A stretch of 64,000 nt of DNA from Natronoarchaeum rubrum (lineage in GTDB: Archaea > Halobacteriota > Halobacteria > Halobacteriales > Natronoarchaeaceae): NCBI RefSeq assembly GCF_024494695.1, contig NZ_JANHDP010000002.1:620001-684000 (forward strand), given 5' to 3'. The position numbers and the translations under genes were made by a program. Below, piece after piece: positions 16,602-26,120 of the stretch (positions within the stretch are counted from its first letter, which is position 1; every line of letters starts with the position of its first letter). The notes beneath the pieces were generated by a model that searched no databases, was not told the DNA's origin, and saw nothing but the letters and a program-made list of their open reading frames with translations.

Positions 16602-17494
16602 GCGACCGCTCCACCCAGTCCGTGCTGGTCACCGCCGCGACGGGCACCGTCGGCCGCCACGTCGTCGCCGAACTGGGCGACGCCGACTGCGAGGTCCGCG
16701 CCGCGACGCGGGACCCAGACGCCGCTCGCGAGCGCTTCGACGCCGCCGACGCCGTCGTCGCGTTCGATTTCGACCGACCCGAGACGTGGGGCGCGGCCCT
16801 GACGGGCGTCGACGCCGTCTTCCTCGTCCGGCCGCCGGCCGTCGACACTGACGACGTCTGTGCCGTCGTCGACGCGACCGCTCGGGTCGGCGTCGAGCGG
16901 ATCGCCTACCTCTCGACGCTGGGGGCCGACCGGAACCGCCTGCTGCCGCACTACCGGATCGAACGCCGGATCGAGGCTGCGGGCGTCGGCTACGCGTTCC
17001 TCCGAGCGTCGTTTTTCGCCCAGAACCTCCACGAGGTCCACCGCCGGGACGTGCTCGACCGGGACGAGCTGTTCGTCCCGGCGGGATCGGGTGCGACGAG
17101 CTTCGTCGACGCGCGGGACGTCGCCGCGGTCGCCGCGCGCGTGCTCGTCGAACCGGGTCACCTGCACGTCGCCTACGACCTGACCGGTCCCGAGGCGCTG
17201 ACCTACGACGAGGTCGCGACGATCTTCTCCGAAGAACTCGGACGATCTATCGAGTACGCAGACCCGTCGATTCCGGCGTTCGTCCGCCGGATGCGCTCTC
17301 GAGGCCACCCGCTCGGCTACGTGCTCCTGATGGTCGGCATCTACACGACCGCGAGACTCGGGCTGGCCGAGCGCGTGACCGACGACGTAGAGCGCGTGCT
17401 CGGGCGTCCCCCTCGGAGCATTCGGGCGTACGTCGCGGACTACGCCGACGAGTTCCGGACCGCGGGGCGGGACGCGGCCGCGTCCGATCGGTAG
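16598..17494 (+). CDS. NmrA-like NAD(P)-binding protein
   Basis: A 298-residue atypical [19 protein letters not shown] is the dinucleotide site. Typical NmrA-like blocks are [18 protein letters not shown] and [14 protein letters not shown]. The classical YxxxK catalytic pair is not evident, so it may be a redox sensor or a noncanonical reductase. It starts at GTG 16598, overlapping the previous stop. A helical C-terminal tail ends [20 protein letters not shown]. It probably works with its upstream partner under the HxlR regulator. Confidence 0.84.
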   Translation: MSDRSTQSVLVTAATGTVGRHVVAELGDADCEVRAATRDPDAARERFDAADAVVAFDFDRPETWGAALTGVDAVFLVRPPAVDTDDVCAVVDATARVGVERIAYLSTLGADRNRLLPHYRIERRIEAAGVGYAFLRASFFAQNLHEVHRRDVLDRDELFVPAGSGATSFVDARDVAAVAARVLVEPGHLHVAYDLTGPEALTYDEVATIFSEELGRSIEYADPSIPAFVRRMRSRGHPLGYVLLMVGIYTTARLGLAERVTDDVERVLGRPPRSIRAYVADYADEFRTAGRDAAASDR

Positions 17495-17639
17495 GCGGCA
17501 GCGCCGAACACGTTCCCGAAGACGTTTATCGTGCTCGCGCCAAGATACGTCAACGACCGGAAACCGGCGACCGGTTCACGTTTCTGTTACGCGTCTCGTA
17601 TTCGTTATCCTTATGCCGCGGGCGGCCCAAGTCGCTTCT

Positions 17640-18347
17640 ATGTCTAACGCAGCGTCGACCGCCGTCGGGCACGACGAACTGGCCGTCCTGAAGCTGCTGG
17701 CGCTCGACGGCGGCACCGGCGGCGAGATGAAGATCTCCTGTGCCGACGTCGCCGAGCAGGTCGACGCCTCCACGCAGACGGCGTCGCGGCGCCTCCAGCG
17801 CCTCGACGACGCCGGCTACGTCGAGCGCGAGACCGTCACCGACGGGCAGTGGATCTCCATCACCGACGACGGCGAGCAAGCCCTGCGCGCCGAGTACGAG
17901 GACTACCGTCGGATCTTCGAGGGTGCCTCGTCGGTCGAATTGGCCGGCACCGTCACCAGCGGGATGGGCGAGGGGCGCCACTACATCTCGCTGCCGGGCT
18001 ACATGCGTCAGTTCGAAGAGCGACTGGAGTACGCGCCGTTCGAAGGGACGCTCAACGTCGACCTGACCGACGCGAGCGTCCGGCGGCGCTCGGCGCTGGA
18101 GGCGCTCGAACCGGTGCCGATCGACGGCTGGGAGGACGAGGAACGCACCTACGGACCGGCGATCTGCTACCCGGCGACGATCACGACCGCCGGGGGCAGC
18201 AGCTACGAGGGCGCCCACCTCATCACGCCCGAGCGCACCCACCACGACGAGGACCAGGTCGAGCTGATCGCGCCCGATCGGCTCCGCGACGAGCTGGGTC
18301 TCGAGGACGACGACACGGTCACCGTCACCGTCGAGGAGCGGCAATGA
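17640..18347 (+). CDS. ribK: CTP-dependent riboflavin kinase (HTH-DUF120)
   Basis: A 235-residue archaeal riboflavin kinase, which makes FMN from riboflavin using CTP rather than ATP. Residues 1-90 form a winged helix ([20 protein letters not shown]). Residues about 100-235 are the DUF120 beta-barrel with [31 protein letters not shown] and [12 protein letters not shown], all hallmark blocks. The fused HTH domain suggests that it also regulates transcription, probably of this operon. Its stop overlaps the ribB start (ATGA). An AT-rich TTATCCTTATG sequence at about 17604-17614 could be the promoter, close to the ATG at 17640. Confidence 0.95.
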   Translation: MSNAASTAVGHDELAVLKLLALDGGTGGEMKISCADVAEQVDASTQTASRRLQRLDDAGYVERETVTDGQWISITDDGEQALRAEYEDYRRIFEGASSVELAGTVTSGMGEGRHYISLPGYMRQFEERLEYAPFEGTLNVDLTDASVRRRSALEALEPVPIDGWEDEERTYGPAICYPATITTAGGSSYEGAHLITPERTHHDEDQVELIAPDRLRDELGLEDDDTVTVTVEERQ

Positions 18348-19048
18348 GCGGCGAAACTGACGTCGAGATCGGCGACGCCGAGGCCGCCGGCGCGGTCGAC
18401 GAGGCCGTCGCGGCGTTCCGCGAGGGCCGGCCGGTCTGCGTCCACGATTTCGACGACCGCGAGGGTGAGACCGACCTGATCTACCCCGCCGGCGCGATCG
18501 ACGCCGACGCCGTCGCCCGGATGCGCAACGACGCCGGCGGGCTGATCTGCACGGCGTTCTCGGACGCCGTCGCGGACGCTGCGGATCTCCCGTTCCTCGC
18601 GGACGTGATCGACCACCCCGCCGGCGAGACCGAGCACCTCGCGTACGGCGACCGCTCGTCGTTCTCGCTGACGGTCAACCACCGCGACACGTTCACCGGC
18701 GTCACCGACGACGACCGCGCGCTGACCATCTCGGAACTGGGCGCGTTCGCCGAGCGCGCCGCCGACGGTGACGCCGTCGACGCCGCGGCGTTCGCCGACG
18801 AGTTCCGCGCCCCCGGCCACGTCCACGTGCTCCGGGCCGCCGAGGGGCTCCTCGACGAGCGCCGCGGCCACACGGAACTCGGCCTCGCGCTGGCCGACGC
18901 CGCCGACCGGCCGCCCGCCGTCGTCGTCTGCGAGATGCTCGACGACGAGACCGGCGACGCGCTCTCGACCGCCGCCGCCCGCGAGTACGCCGCCCGGAAC
19001 GGGATCCCGTTCGTCGACGGCGCGGCGCTGGTCGAGCGGCTGGGATAG
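18344..19048 (+). CDS. ribB: 3,4-dihydroxy-2-butanone-4-phosphate synthase
   Basis: A 234-residue RibB, which converts ribulose 5-phosphate to formate and the four-carbon riboflavin precursor. The family metal/substrate region is [15 protein letters not shown] (acidic DDREGE-type motif, usually DDEDRE). [20 protein letters not shown] contains the conserved His and D-x-G-T/S-type block. PGHVHVLRA and RRGHTE supply the second metal His and catalytic residues. It is co-transcribed with ribK, linking flavin synthesis and its final kinase. The protein is standard length for archaeal RibB. Confidence 0.95.
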   Translation: MSGETDVEIGDAEAAGAVDEAVAAFREGRPVCVHDFDDREGETDLIYPAGAIDADAVARMRNDAGGLICTAFSDAVADAADLPFLADVIDHPAGETEHLAYGDRSSFSLTVNHRDTFTGVTDDDRALTISELGAFAERAADGDAVDAAAFADEFRAPGHVHVLRAAEGLLDERRGHTELGLALADAADRPPAVVVCEMLDDETGDALSTAAAREYAARNGIPFVDGAALVERLG

Positions 19049-19316
19049 ACTCGGCGGTTGCTCTGGTGCCGTTTTCACCGCGCTCTTGCCGTTTTCACCG
19101 TGCTCTCTTTTTGCCGGTCGTCCTACGGTTGCGGCGGCGCGCGCTCTCGCGCCCTCGTGGCGCGAGGACATTGTGCGAGGGACGGCGCCGAAGGCGCCGA
19201 GGCTGGGGAGGCGTGAGGCCGCTGTTCGGGGAGACGAAGTGGCGTTACTCGCTGCGCGGCGACGCCACTGGACGCGTCGATACCGCAAAAAAATACAGAG
19301 AGAGCGAGGTAGCCGA

Positions 19317-21293
19317 TCAGTCGTCCGCGGGAGCGGGACTGTCGCCGGACTCCTCGGCCTGCTTTTTCGTGTGTGCGAGCTTGCCACCGGCCGCGAGAAT
19401 GTCGCGCTCGCGCTCGGAGGCGTCGAGCTGCGCGGTCGCCTCCCAGTCGTCGTTCACGCGGATCGTGAACTCCTCCTGGCCGGACTGGACCGCCTCGGCG
19501 ACGTCGTCGACGATCTCGACGTCGTCGCCCTGCTCGATCTTCTCGTAGGTGTCCTCGTCGATGGCCAGCGGGATCAGGCCGAAGTTGAAGAGGTTCGCCT
19601 TGTGGATGCGGGCGAAGCTCTGGGCCAGCACGCCCTCGACGCCCAGATACATGGGACAGAGAGCGGCGTGCTCGCGGGAGCTACCCTGACCGTAGTTCTC
19701 GCCGGCGACGAGGAAGCCGCCGTCGGCCTCCAGCGCGCGGTCGGCGAACGTCTCGTCGATGCGCGAGAGGGTGAACTCCGAGAGCTTCGGGACGTTCGAC
19801 CGGTACATCAGGATGTCCTGAGTCGCGGGGATGATGTGGTCGGTCGTGATGTTGTCGTCCATCTTCAGCAGGGTCGGGCCCTGCAGCTTGGAGTCCAGCG
19901 GGTCCTTCAGCGGCACGTCGCCGATGTTGGGGCCCTTGACGAGTTCGTCGTCGACGGCCTCGTCGGGGCTGATGAGGTCCGTCTTGGAGGCGTCGTACTC
20001 CTCGGGGAGCTCGATGCCGGGGGCCTCGAGGTCGTCGAGTTCATCCGACAGGTCGCGCGGGTCGACGATTTCGCCCTTGAGCGCCGCGGCGGTCGCGACT
20101 TCCGGCGAGCACAGGTAGACGTTGTCGTCCTCGATGCCCGAGCGACCCTCGAAGTTGCGGTTGAAGGTTCGCAGCGAGACCGAGTCGCTGGCGGGGACGT
20201 GGCCGATGCCGATACAGGCACCGCACGTCGCTTCGGAGAAGTTGACGCCGGCCGCCATCATCTCGGCGACCCAGCCCTGACGGGCCAGGATCTCGGAGGC
20301 CTGCTTCGAGCCGGGGGCGACGATCATGTCGGTCTTCTTGTCGACCTCGCGGCCCTCCAGCATCTTCGCGCCGGGGAGGATGTCCTCGTAGCCGCCGTTC
20401 GTACAGGAGCCGAGGATGACCTGGTCGACGGACTGGCCCGCGACCTCGCGGACCGGCACGACGTTGTCGGGCATCGACGGCTGGGCGATCAGCGGTTCGA
20501 GATCCGAGAGATCGACGACGATCTCGTCGTCGTACTCGGCGTCGTCGTCGGGCTGGAGCTCGACGTACTCCTCGCCGCGGCCGACGCGCTCGAGGTAGTC
20601 CTGGGTCTGCTCGTCGGTCGGGAAGATCGACGTCGTGGCGCCCAGTTCGGTGCCCATGTTGGTGATCGTCATCCGCTCGGGCGCGGTCAGCGTCTCGACG
20701 CCCGGACCGGTGTATTCGAGGATCTTGCCGACGCCGCCCTTGACGGAGAGGCGACGGAGCATCTCGAGGATGACGTCCTTCGCGGTGGCCCAGTCGGGCA
20801 GCTCGCCTTCGAGGCGAACGTTGACGACTTCGGGCATCTCGATGTAGTAGGGCGCGCCGCCCATCGCGACGGTGATGTCGATCCCGCCCGCGCCGATCGC
20901 GAGCTCGCCGAGCCCGCCGGGGGTCGGCGTGTGGGAGTCGCTACCCAGCAGCGTCTTGCCGGGCGCCGCGAAGTTCTCCCGGTGGACGTTGTGGCAGATG
21001 CCGTTGCCGGGGCGCGAGAAGTGCGCGCCGTAGGTGCCGGCCGCCGAGCGGAGGAAGCGGTGGTCGTCGGTATTCTTAAAGTCGAACTGATAGGTCTGAT
21101 GGTCGCAGTACTGGGCGGCGAGTTCCGTCTGGACGTTGTCCAGTCCCATCGCCTCGAACTGCAGCCAGACCATCGTCCCCGTGGTGTCCTGCGTGAGGAC
21201 CTGGTCGATCTCGATGCCGATCTCCTCGCCGGTTTCCAGCTCGCCTTCGACGAGGTGGTCATCGAGAATTTTCTCTGTCAGAGTTTGTCCCAT
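19317..21293 (-). CDS. acn: Aconitate hydratase
   Basis: A 658-residue aconitase of the archaeal/mitochondrial-like type. It interconverts citrate and isocitrate in the TCA cycle. Cluster ligands are Cys in LGSCTNGG and the pair CGACIG. Substrate-binding blocks SDSHTPTPGGLG, GENYGQGSSREHAAL and ARIHKANLFNFG are all present. The C-terminal swivelling domain follows residue about 480. Acidic surface and full length indicate an intact enzyme. A TATA box lies at about 21321-21327, roughly 30 nt before the ATG, so its mRNA should be nearly leaderless. Confidence 0.96.
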   Translation of the reverse strand: MGQTLTEKILDDHLVEGELETGEEIGIEIDQVLTQDTTGTMVWLQFEAMGLDNVQTELAAQYCDHQTYQFDFKNTDDHRFLRSAAGTYGAHFSRPGNGICHNVHRENFAAPGKTLLGSDSHTPTPGGLGELAIGAGGIDITVAMGGAPYYIEMPEVVNVRLEGELPDWATAKDVILEMLRRLSVKGGVGKILEYTGPGVETLTAPERMTITNMGTELGATTSIFPTDEQTQDYLERVGRGEEYVELQPDDDAEYDDEIVVDLSDLEPLIAQPSMPDNVVPVREVAGQSVDQVILGSCTNGGYEDILPGAKMLEGREVDKKTDMIVAPGSKQASEILARQGWVAEMMAAGVNFSEATCGACIGIGHVPASDSVSLRTFNRNFEGRSGIEDDNVYLCSPEVATAAALKGEIVDPRDLSDELDDLEAPGIELPEEYDASKTDLISPDEAVDDELVKGPNIGDVPLKDPLDSKLQGPTLLKMDDNITTDHIIPATQDILMYRSNVPKLSEFTLSRIDETFADRALEADGGFLVAGENYGQGSSREHAALCPMYLGVEGVLAQSFARIHKANLFNFGLIPLAIDEDTYEKIEQGDDVEIVDDVAEAVQSGQEEFTIRVNDDWEATAQLDASERERDILAAGGKLAHTKKQAEESGDSPAPADD

Positions 21294-21318
21294 AGCGGCC
21301 GGATATCGTCTTTCCTCG

Positions 21319-21330
21319 GATATAAATCCC
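21319..21330 (-). promoter_or_regulatory. TATA box of acn
   Basis: On the minus strand this reads GGGATTTATATCC, about 30 nt upstream of the acn ATG at 21293. This spacing places transcription start within a few bases of the start codon, the usual arrangement in haloarchaea. Confidence 0.6.
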
Positions 21331-21365
21331 GCGAGTCCCTCCTGTACGACCGTTCAGAATCCCCG

Positions 21366-21419
21366 CCATCGTGGCGGTCTTTAAGTTAAAGAGCTGCGAA
21401 GGATACGTACGTTCGTACG
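21366..21419. repeat. Three short palindromes between sensor kinase and acn
   Basis: Three close inverted repeats lie here: GCCATCGTGGC at 21366-21376, the 13-mer CTTTAAGTTAAAG at 21379-21391 (perfect arms), and CGTACGTTCGTACG at 21406-21419 (perfect arms). They sit after the sensor-kinase stop (21428) and 70-125 nt upstream of acn. They may combine a terminator and operator sites for acn. Confidence 0.55.
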
Positions 21420-21427
21420 CATCCATC

Positions 21428-23182
21428 TTAACCCTGAGATTGTTCACCGAGGAGGGCGTTCGATCCGGCGTCGCGGTCGCCCGCAGCGACGTCAGACTGC
21501 GCCGCGGCGGCGTCCGGACGTCTCGTCGCGGCCGGACGCCGCGTCGGGACCCGAAGCACGACCGTCGTTCCGTCACAGTCCTCGCACTCGAACGACAGGG
21601 TGGCGTCCAGCCGCCGGGCGCCCCACTTGACGAGCCAGAGCCCCACGCCGCTGGCGTGTCTGAGCGACGTCTCCCGGCCGTCGAGGATCGCCTGTCGATC
21701 CTGCTCGGGGATGCCGCAGCCGTCGTCCTCGATCGCGATCTCGACGCCGTCGTCGCGGTCGTCGACGACGATGCGGACCTCGTCGCCGCCGTGCTCGATG
21801 GCGTTTCCGACCAGTTCGACGACGACGTCTTCGAGCACGTCGGGATTCGTTCGGATCCGCACGTCCCCGCTGACCGACAGCGAGAGTTCCGTCTCCGGAC
21901 TGTCCGCCCGAATCGTCTCGACGACGGCGTCGAGAACGCCGCCGACGTCAGTGTCGATCAGATCGGGCTCGGTTCCGGGCGCAAGCTCCTCGATACGACG
22001 CATCTTGTCCGCGACCGACAGCAGATCCCCCGTGCTCTCCTTGATCCGGGAAATCCGGTGTGCCGTGACCTCGGGCACCTCGCGTTCGAGCAGGTTGGCC
22101 TGTCCCTCGACGACGTTCAGCTCGTTCCGGAGGTTGTGCCGCAACAGTCGCTGGAGCACCTGCAGTCGCTGACGGTGCTGCTCGACCGTCGTGACGTCCC
22201 GGCACAGCAGCGTCCGTCCGATCGACCGGCCGAAGTCGTCGGTGACCGGCGACGAGGAGACGTCGATCCGCCGACGATCGTCGGTCGAGTACGACGCCGG
22301 AAGCGCCGAGAGCGCCGGGAACGCGTCCCCGACGACGTCGCGGAGCGGAACGCCTCGGACCTCCCGGTTGGCACAGTCGAGCACCGTCTCGGCGGCGGGA
22401 TTGATCCGGACGATCTCGTCGGCGGCGTTGAGCACCACGACGCCCTCCTCCAGATCGTCGAGTGCGGACTGCTCGCCGATGCGTCGGGTCGCCGGAGAGA
22501 CCGACAGCAGCTCGTGCGAAAAGAGCGCGTAGCCGAAGGCCAGCGCCGAGAGCGGGAACGCGAACGGCGTCGGGTTGACCGGAATCTTCGACAGCACGCC
22601 GAGGCTGACGAGCAACCCGGTGACGATACAGGCGCTCGCGCCGGTTAGCAGCGCGAGCGTCTGGGCCATCTCGACGCTGGACGAGAGGAGATGCCAGACC
22701 AGCACGACCAGTCCCGCGAGAAACAGCGCGAAGATGAACACCAGAACGCCGGTTCCCCAGGGCCCAATCGTTAGCTCGGCAACGGCGAGCCCGTGGTCGG
22801 TGTACGTCGTCGCGTCGCGCACGGCGACGCCGCCGGGGTTCGCCGCGAGGACGGGGAGCGACATCGCCGGAAACGCGAGCAGCCCTGCGACGCGCGCCAG
22901 AGACAGCGTCCCTCTGCCCGTGTACGCGAGGATGAACCCCAGCCAGGCGACGCTCATCACCGACCCCAGCCACAGGAGCGCCACTTCGACCGCGGCGGCG
23001 TACTCGACCGGAAGCACCGCGCCGGCGACGACCAGCAGCGTCCAGACCGACTGCAGCGCGAGCAGCGCGATGAACCAGTCGACGCCCGCTTCGCGGCGGC
23101 GCATCGCGGCGTACGCCGCGAACGCTCCGGCGATTCCCGCCGAACACAGCAGCGCGAGTACGAACCCCCAGGCGGGAATCAT
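21428..23182 (-). CDS. Membrane sensor histidine kinase (7TM-PAS-HK)
   Basis: A 584-residue kinase. Residues 1-215 contain seven hydrophobic helices (7TM histidine kinase N-terminal module). A PAS domain follows at about 240-340 (ALDDLEEGVVVLNAADEIVR). The H-box is LRHNLRNELNVVEGQANLLE with the phosphorylated His of the haloarchaeal RHxLRN type. The ATPase has N-box ELVGNAIEHGGDE, G1 DDGCGIPEQD and G2 SGVGLWLVKW. No receiver gene is adjacent, so the partner regulator is elsewhere. The N-terminal module may sense a small ligand or a membrane signal. Its AT-rich promoter is upstream at 23183-23240. Confidence 0.93.
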   Translation of the reverse strand: MIPAWGFVLALLCSAGIAGAFAAYAAMRRREAGVDWFIALLALQSVWTLLVVAGAVLPVEYAAAVEVALLWLGSVMSVAWLGFILAYTGRGTLSLARVAGLLAFPAMSLPVLAANPGGVAVRDATTYTDHGLAVAELTIGPWGTGVLVFIFALFLAGLVVLVWHLLSSSVEMAQTLALLTGASACIVTGLLVSLGVLSKIPVNPTPFAFPLSALAFGYALFSHELLSVSPATRRIGEQSALDDLEEGVVVLNAADEIVRINPAAETVLDCANREVRGVPLRDVVGDAFPALSALPASYSTDDRRRIDVSSSPVTDDFGRSIGRTLLCRDVTTVEQHRQRLQVLQRLLRHNLRNELNVVEGQANLLEREVPEVTAHRISRIKESTGDLLSVADKMRRIEELAPGTEPDLIDTDVGGVLDAVVETIRADSPETELSLSVSGDVRIRTNPDVLEDVVVELVGNAIEHGGDEVRIVVDDRDDGVEIAIEDDGCGIPEQDRQAILDGRETSLRHASGVGLWLVKWGARRLDATLSFECEDCDGTTVVLRVPTRRPAATRRPDAAAAQSDVAAGDRDAGSNALLGEQSQG

Positions 23183-23369
23183 AGTTTACGAGACGGACTC
23201 TAGTATACAATGATTCGACTTTACTCTTACGTAAAAATAGTACGAAATTAGTTGTAAGGCGTGGCACCATCGCTAAGCGCCACGGTAGCGCGCCGTCAGC
23301 TTCGAGACCGTCGTTCGGAGCGCGTGGCGGTCCGAAACTGTCTTGCCGACCGGGCGACCTCGTGCTCGC

Positions 23370-23891
23370 ATGTTCCGATCCGGCGCGTTCGTCGCGGAGC
23401 ACGTGTCGCCGCTCGACGCCGAGCAGGTCCAGCCCAACGGCGTCGATCTCACGGTCGAGGCCGTCTTCGAGCAGGTCGAAGCGGGACGGATTTCCCGCGA
23501 CGGCAAGCGCATCGGCGAGCGGCGCGAGCTCGACCCAGAGAACGCCGACGAACGGAGCTCGTCGAGCCCGCAGGCTCGCGAGGACGCCGCGGCGTCGGCG
23601 CCGACCTACCGGCTCGAACCGGGCGGCTACGTCGCCCGCTACGGCGAGACGATCTCGATCCCGGAGGGTCACGTCGGGTTCGTCCTCCCGCGATCCTCGC
23701 TGATGCGTAACTCCGCGATGCTCCACACGGCGGTCTGGGACGCCGGCTACACGGGCCGCGGCGAGGGGCTGCTGGAGGTCAACCACGATCTCGAACTGGA
23801 GCGCGGCGCCCGCATCGCCCAGCTCGTGTTCGCGCGGGCGGACCACGAGGACACCTACGACGGCTCCTACCAGGGCGAAAATCTGGAGTAA
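23370..23891 (+). CDS. dUTPase / dCTP-deaminase-like protein
   Basis: A 173-residue member of the Dcd/dUTPase superfamily. The trimeric enzyme motif PRSSLMRNSAMLHTAVWDAGY followed by TGRGEGLLEVNH holds the phosphate-binding Ser-Ser and the catalytic Asp. VLPRSSL and ARIAQLVFAR complete the fold. Haloarchaeal versions are annotated as deoxyuridine triphosphatase, which limits uracil in DNA. The usual dCTP-deaminase catalytic Glu region (here EGLLEVNH) is present, so deamination plus hydrolysis in one protein is possible. An Arg/Ala-rich insert near residues 55-75 is not in bacterial Dcd. Confidence 0.85.
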   Translation: MFRSGAFVAEHVSPLDAEQVQPNGVDLTVEAVFEQVEAGRISRDGKRIGERRELDPENADERSSSSPQAREDAAASAPTYRLEPGGYVARYGETISIPEGHVGFVLPRSSLMRNSAMLHTAVWDAGYTGRGEGLLEVNHDLELERGARIAQLVFARADHEDTYDGSYQGENLE

Positions 23892-24096
23892 GTCGGTCCC
23901 ACTGTGCCGTGCTGGCAAAACGGAAGCGGCCACGGTACGGCCCCCACGAACCACGTAGGGCGAGGTAACCCCACGTTACCGTCGCGTAATGCACATTCAA
24001 AACGCCTGTAGAACCCTCCAAACGCTCCGGTGCAGCGTGAACGGTTCTCGGTGTTCAAGGCGGGCCCTCGCTAGTGGATCGAACGCAGGTCACTCT

Positions 24097-24384
24097 ATGA
24101 GCCAAAAAATGCGAGGACAAGAGTCAGACGTAGCGGCGGAGACCGGAACGGACTTCGCGCTGTTCGCATCGGTCGTGTCGGTCGCGATGTCGTTGTACGC
24201 CTTCTTCGGGCGAGGCGACCGGGAGCTGGGAATCTTCGTCGGGCTGTGGGCGCCGACGATCCTCACGCTCGCGAACCACTTCAAGCAGCGCCAGTTCGAA
24301 CAGCGCCTCAAGATGATCCCGATCGCGCCCTCGGCGTCGAACGTCCGAGAGACGATCGAGGACCTGCTGAGCTCGAGCCAGTAG
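24097..24384 (+). CDS. Small two-helix membrane protein
   Basis: A 95-residue protein. A hydrophilic N terminus is followed by two hydrophobic helices (FALFASVVSVAMSLYAFF and LGIFVGLWAPTILTLANHF). A cytoplasmic tail ends ASNVRETIEDLLSSSQ. No family recognised. ATG 24097 is chosen. An upstream in-frame ATG would add a basic, haloarchaea-atypical stretch. The acidic tail and normal codon use suggest a real gene. Confidence 0.65.
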   Translation: MSQKMRGQESDVAAETGTDFALFASVVSVAMSLYAFFGRGDRELGIFVGLWAPTILTLANHFKQRQFEQRLKMIPIAPSASNVRETIEDLLSSSQ

Positions 24385-24461
24385 ATCGGTCGTCACTGCA
24401 GCCATTTTTCGGAGCGCTCCCGTCCGAGTAGCGGCGCCCGTCAATCGGCTCGGCCGATCGC

Positions 24462-25217
24462 TCAGTCGCCGGTCCGGCCCGCGGGATCGAGCGCTGCGGC
24501 GTCGAGGTCGTACTGGCGAATCGCGCCGACGATGGCGTAGACGACGGGCGTGTCGAGGACGGCGATCGCCAGCTTCAGCAGGTACTGGCCGACGATCAGC
24601 GACGCGAGCAGGCCGATTCCGGGGACGTCGCCGTTGCCCAGAATCGCCGGCGCGATCGCGAAGCCGACGGTGACGAAGATCACGGTGTCGATCGCCTGAC
24701 TTGACGCGGTCGAGCCGATGTTGCGGAGCCAGAGGTGGTCGCCGTCGGTGTACTCCCGGAGCCGATGGAAGACGAGCACGTCCCAGTTCTGGCTGACGAC
24801 GTACGCCAGCAGGCTCGCGATCACGATGTTCGTGCTCGCGCCCAGCACCGTCGCGAACGTGTCGGCGGCGACCTGGGAGGTCGGAGCGACCGGCGCGGCG
24901 ATCGTCGACCAGACCAGCGCCAGCAGCACGAAGTTCATCGCGAAGCCGACGTTGACCATCACCTGCGCGGCCCGCCGGCCGTACAGCTCGGCGTAGCAGT
25001 CGCTCGCCAGGAACGTGACGGCGTAGGCCAGCGCGGCGCCGGGCAACGCGAGCTGGGCGCCGACGACCGGCAACTCGAAGGGCAGCGAGAACCCCAGAAT
25101 CTTCGAGGCGGTCAGCTGTGCGGTCACCAGCGCGGTCACGAAGAGGCCGATCAGCGTCACCTGCCCGATCGTCGGCGTCGCCGCGGCGCGTGTGCTGTCG
25201 CGTGTCATCTCTGTCAT
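24462..25217 (-). CDS. Queuosine/archaeosine precursor transporter (YhhQ/VUT, DUF165)
   Basis: A 251-residue membrane protein with about six helices. Family blocks are ASKILGFSLP (N-terminal), ASDCYAELYG, and SQNWDVLVFHRL. The region QAIDTVIFVTVGFA is the DUF165 signature. Bacterial YhhQ imports preQ0/preQ1. In archaea the product is archaeosine (G+) at tRNA position 15, so it likely salvages 7-deazaguanine bases. It is alone in its transcript. Conservation of the ASDxxxE block supports the assignment. Confidence 0.9.
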   Translation of the reverse strand: MTEMTRDSTRAAATPTIGQVTLIGLFVTALVTAQLTASKILGFSLPFELPVVGAQLALPGAALAYAVTFLASDCYAELYGRRAAQVMVNVGFAMNFVLLALVWSTIAAPVAPTSQVAADTFATVLGASTNIVIASLLAYVVSQNWDVLVFHRLREYTDGDHLWLRNIGSTASSQAIDTVIFVTVGFAIAPAILGNGDVPGIGLLASLIVGQYLLKLAIAVLDTPVVYAIVGAIRQYDLDAAALDPAGRTGD

Positions 25218-25313
25218 CGACCAGTCGTGGCGGGATGAAGTTGGTTTCTACTCGCGACCGCGCTGACCGAGGACCCTCCGTGACGTTCCTCTGAGGTGAC
25301 AAGACATATGCTT

Positions 25314-25332
25314 CGCGAATGAAAAATTCGCG
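25314..25332 (+). repeat. Hairpin upstream of the Yip1-family start codon
   Basis: The perfect arms CGCGAAT (25314-25320) and ATTCGCG (25326-25332), with loop GAAAA, end 6 nt before the ATG at 25339. If transcribed it could block or time translation. It could also be an operator. Confidence 0.45.
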
Positions 25333-25338
25333 GACGAA

Positions 25339-26070
25339 ATGGCCGACGCCGCCCGCACCCTCCGCCAGTTCCTCCTGTCGCCGAGAGCGTTCTTCGAGGA
25401 GCGACCGCCCGCCCGAACGCTGCCGATCGCGGCGGGACTCGTCGTGCTGCTCGCCGCCTGTCTCACCGCCGGTATTCTGGCCCTCGAAGTGCTCATCGAA
25501 GGCGCGATCGACGCGACGGTCACGATGGACAACCCCGATCGGCCGCCCGAACCGTTCTGTGACGGGCAGTTCGGGGAGTCCGGGTCGTTCGACGACGGCT
25601 GCGACGAGCCCAGAACGATCGAGCGCGACGCCGGAACGCTGGTCGCGGAGGCGATGCGGAGATTCCTCTGGATCGGGATGGTCGGCCCGTTCGTCATGTG
25701 GTTCCTCGGCGGCGTGGTGCTGTTCGGCGTCGGGCGGCTCGCCGGCGGCGATCCGTCACTCGGCGGGACGTTCGCGCTCGCGGGCTGGGCGACGGTGCCG
25801 GAAATCGCCAGGCTCGCCGTCGGAATCGGCGGCCTGTGGCTCGTACTGTCGAACACGACGATCACCAACGTCGATCAGGGCTCCGCTGCACTGGAAGCGG
25901 CACTGGCGCCGGTCTCGCCGTGGCTGACGCTGGCGTCGCTGCTGGCGATCGGCTGGCAGTGGCAGATCCTCACCGCCGGACTCGCCGAGGACGCCGATCT
26001 CTCGCGGGCGGCGTCCGGCGTCGCTGTTGGGGTTCCGCTTGCGATCTTCGGACTCCTTTACCTCCTGTAG
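25339..26070 (+). CDS. Yip1-family membrane protein
   Basis: A 243-residue protein with five hydrophobic helices. The N-terminal LRQFLLSPRAFFEERPP is the typical Yip1 opening (P-x-x-F-F/Y). A 65-residue acidic extracytoplasmic loop with two Cys (FCDGQFGE and DDGCDEP) follows the first helix and could form a disulfide. The Yip1 core GGVVLFGVGRLAGGDPSLGG is present. The role in archaea is unknown. It is followed by the phosphodiesterase gene after 50 nt. Confidence 0.83.
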   Translation: MADAARTLRQFLLSPRAFFEERPPARTLPIAAGLVVLLAACLTAGILALEVLIEGAIDATVTMDNPDRPPEPFCDGQFGESGSFDDGCDEPRTIERDAGTLVAEAMRRFLWIGMVGPFVMWFLGGVVLFGVGRLAGGDPSLGGTFALAGWATVPEIARLAVGIGGLWLVLSNTTITNVDQGSAALEAALAPVSPWLTLASLLAIGWQWQILTAGLAEDADLSRAASGVAVGVPLAIFGLLYLL

Positions 26071-26120
26071 CTCACGGTCGAGCGGAACTACTGTATGGCC
26101 TTCGCCCGTTGCCCTCGACT

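Noticed and set aside
19049..19316. A noncoding RNA gene between ribB and acn suggested by GC-rich hairpins
   Set aside because: The hairpins (for example around CGGCGCCGAAGGCGCCG) are short, and the region is between convergent genes where terminators are expected; no RNA family core is visible.
18768..21389. An 873-residue plus-strand frame opposite acn
   Set aside because: It is the opposite-strand shadow of the aconitase, which has complete Fe-S and substrate motifs on the minus strand.
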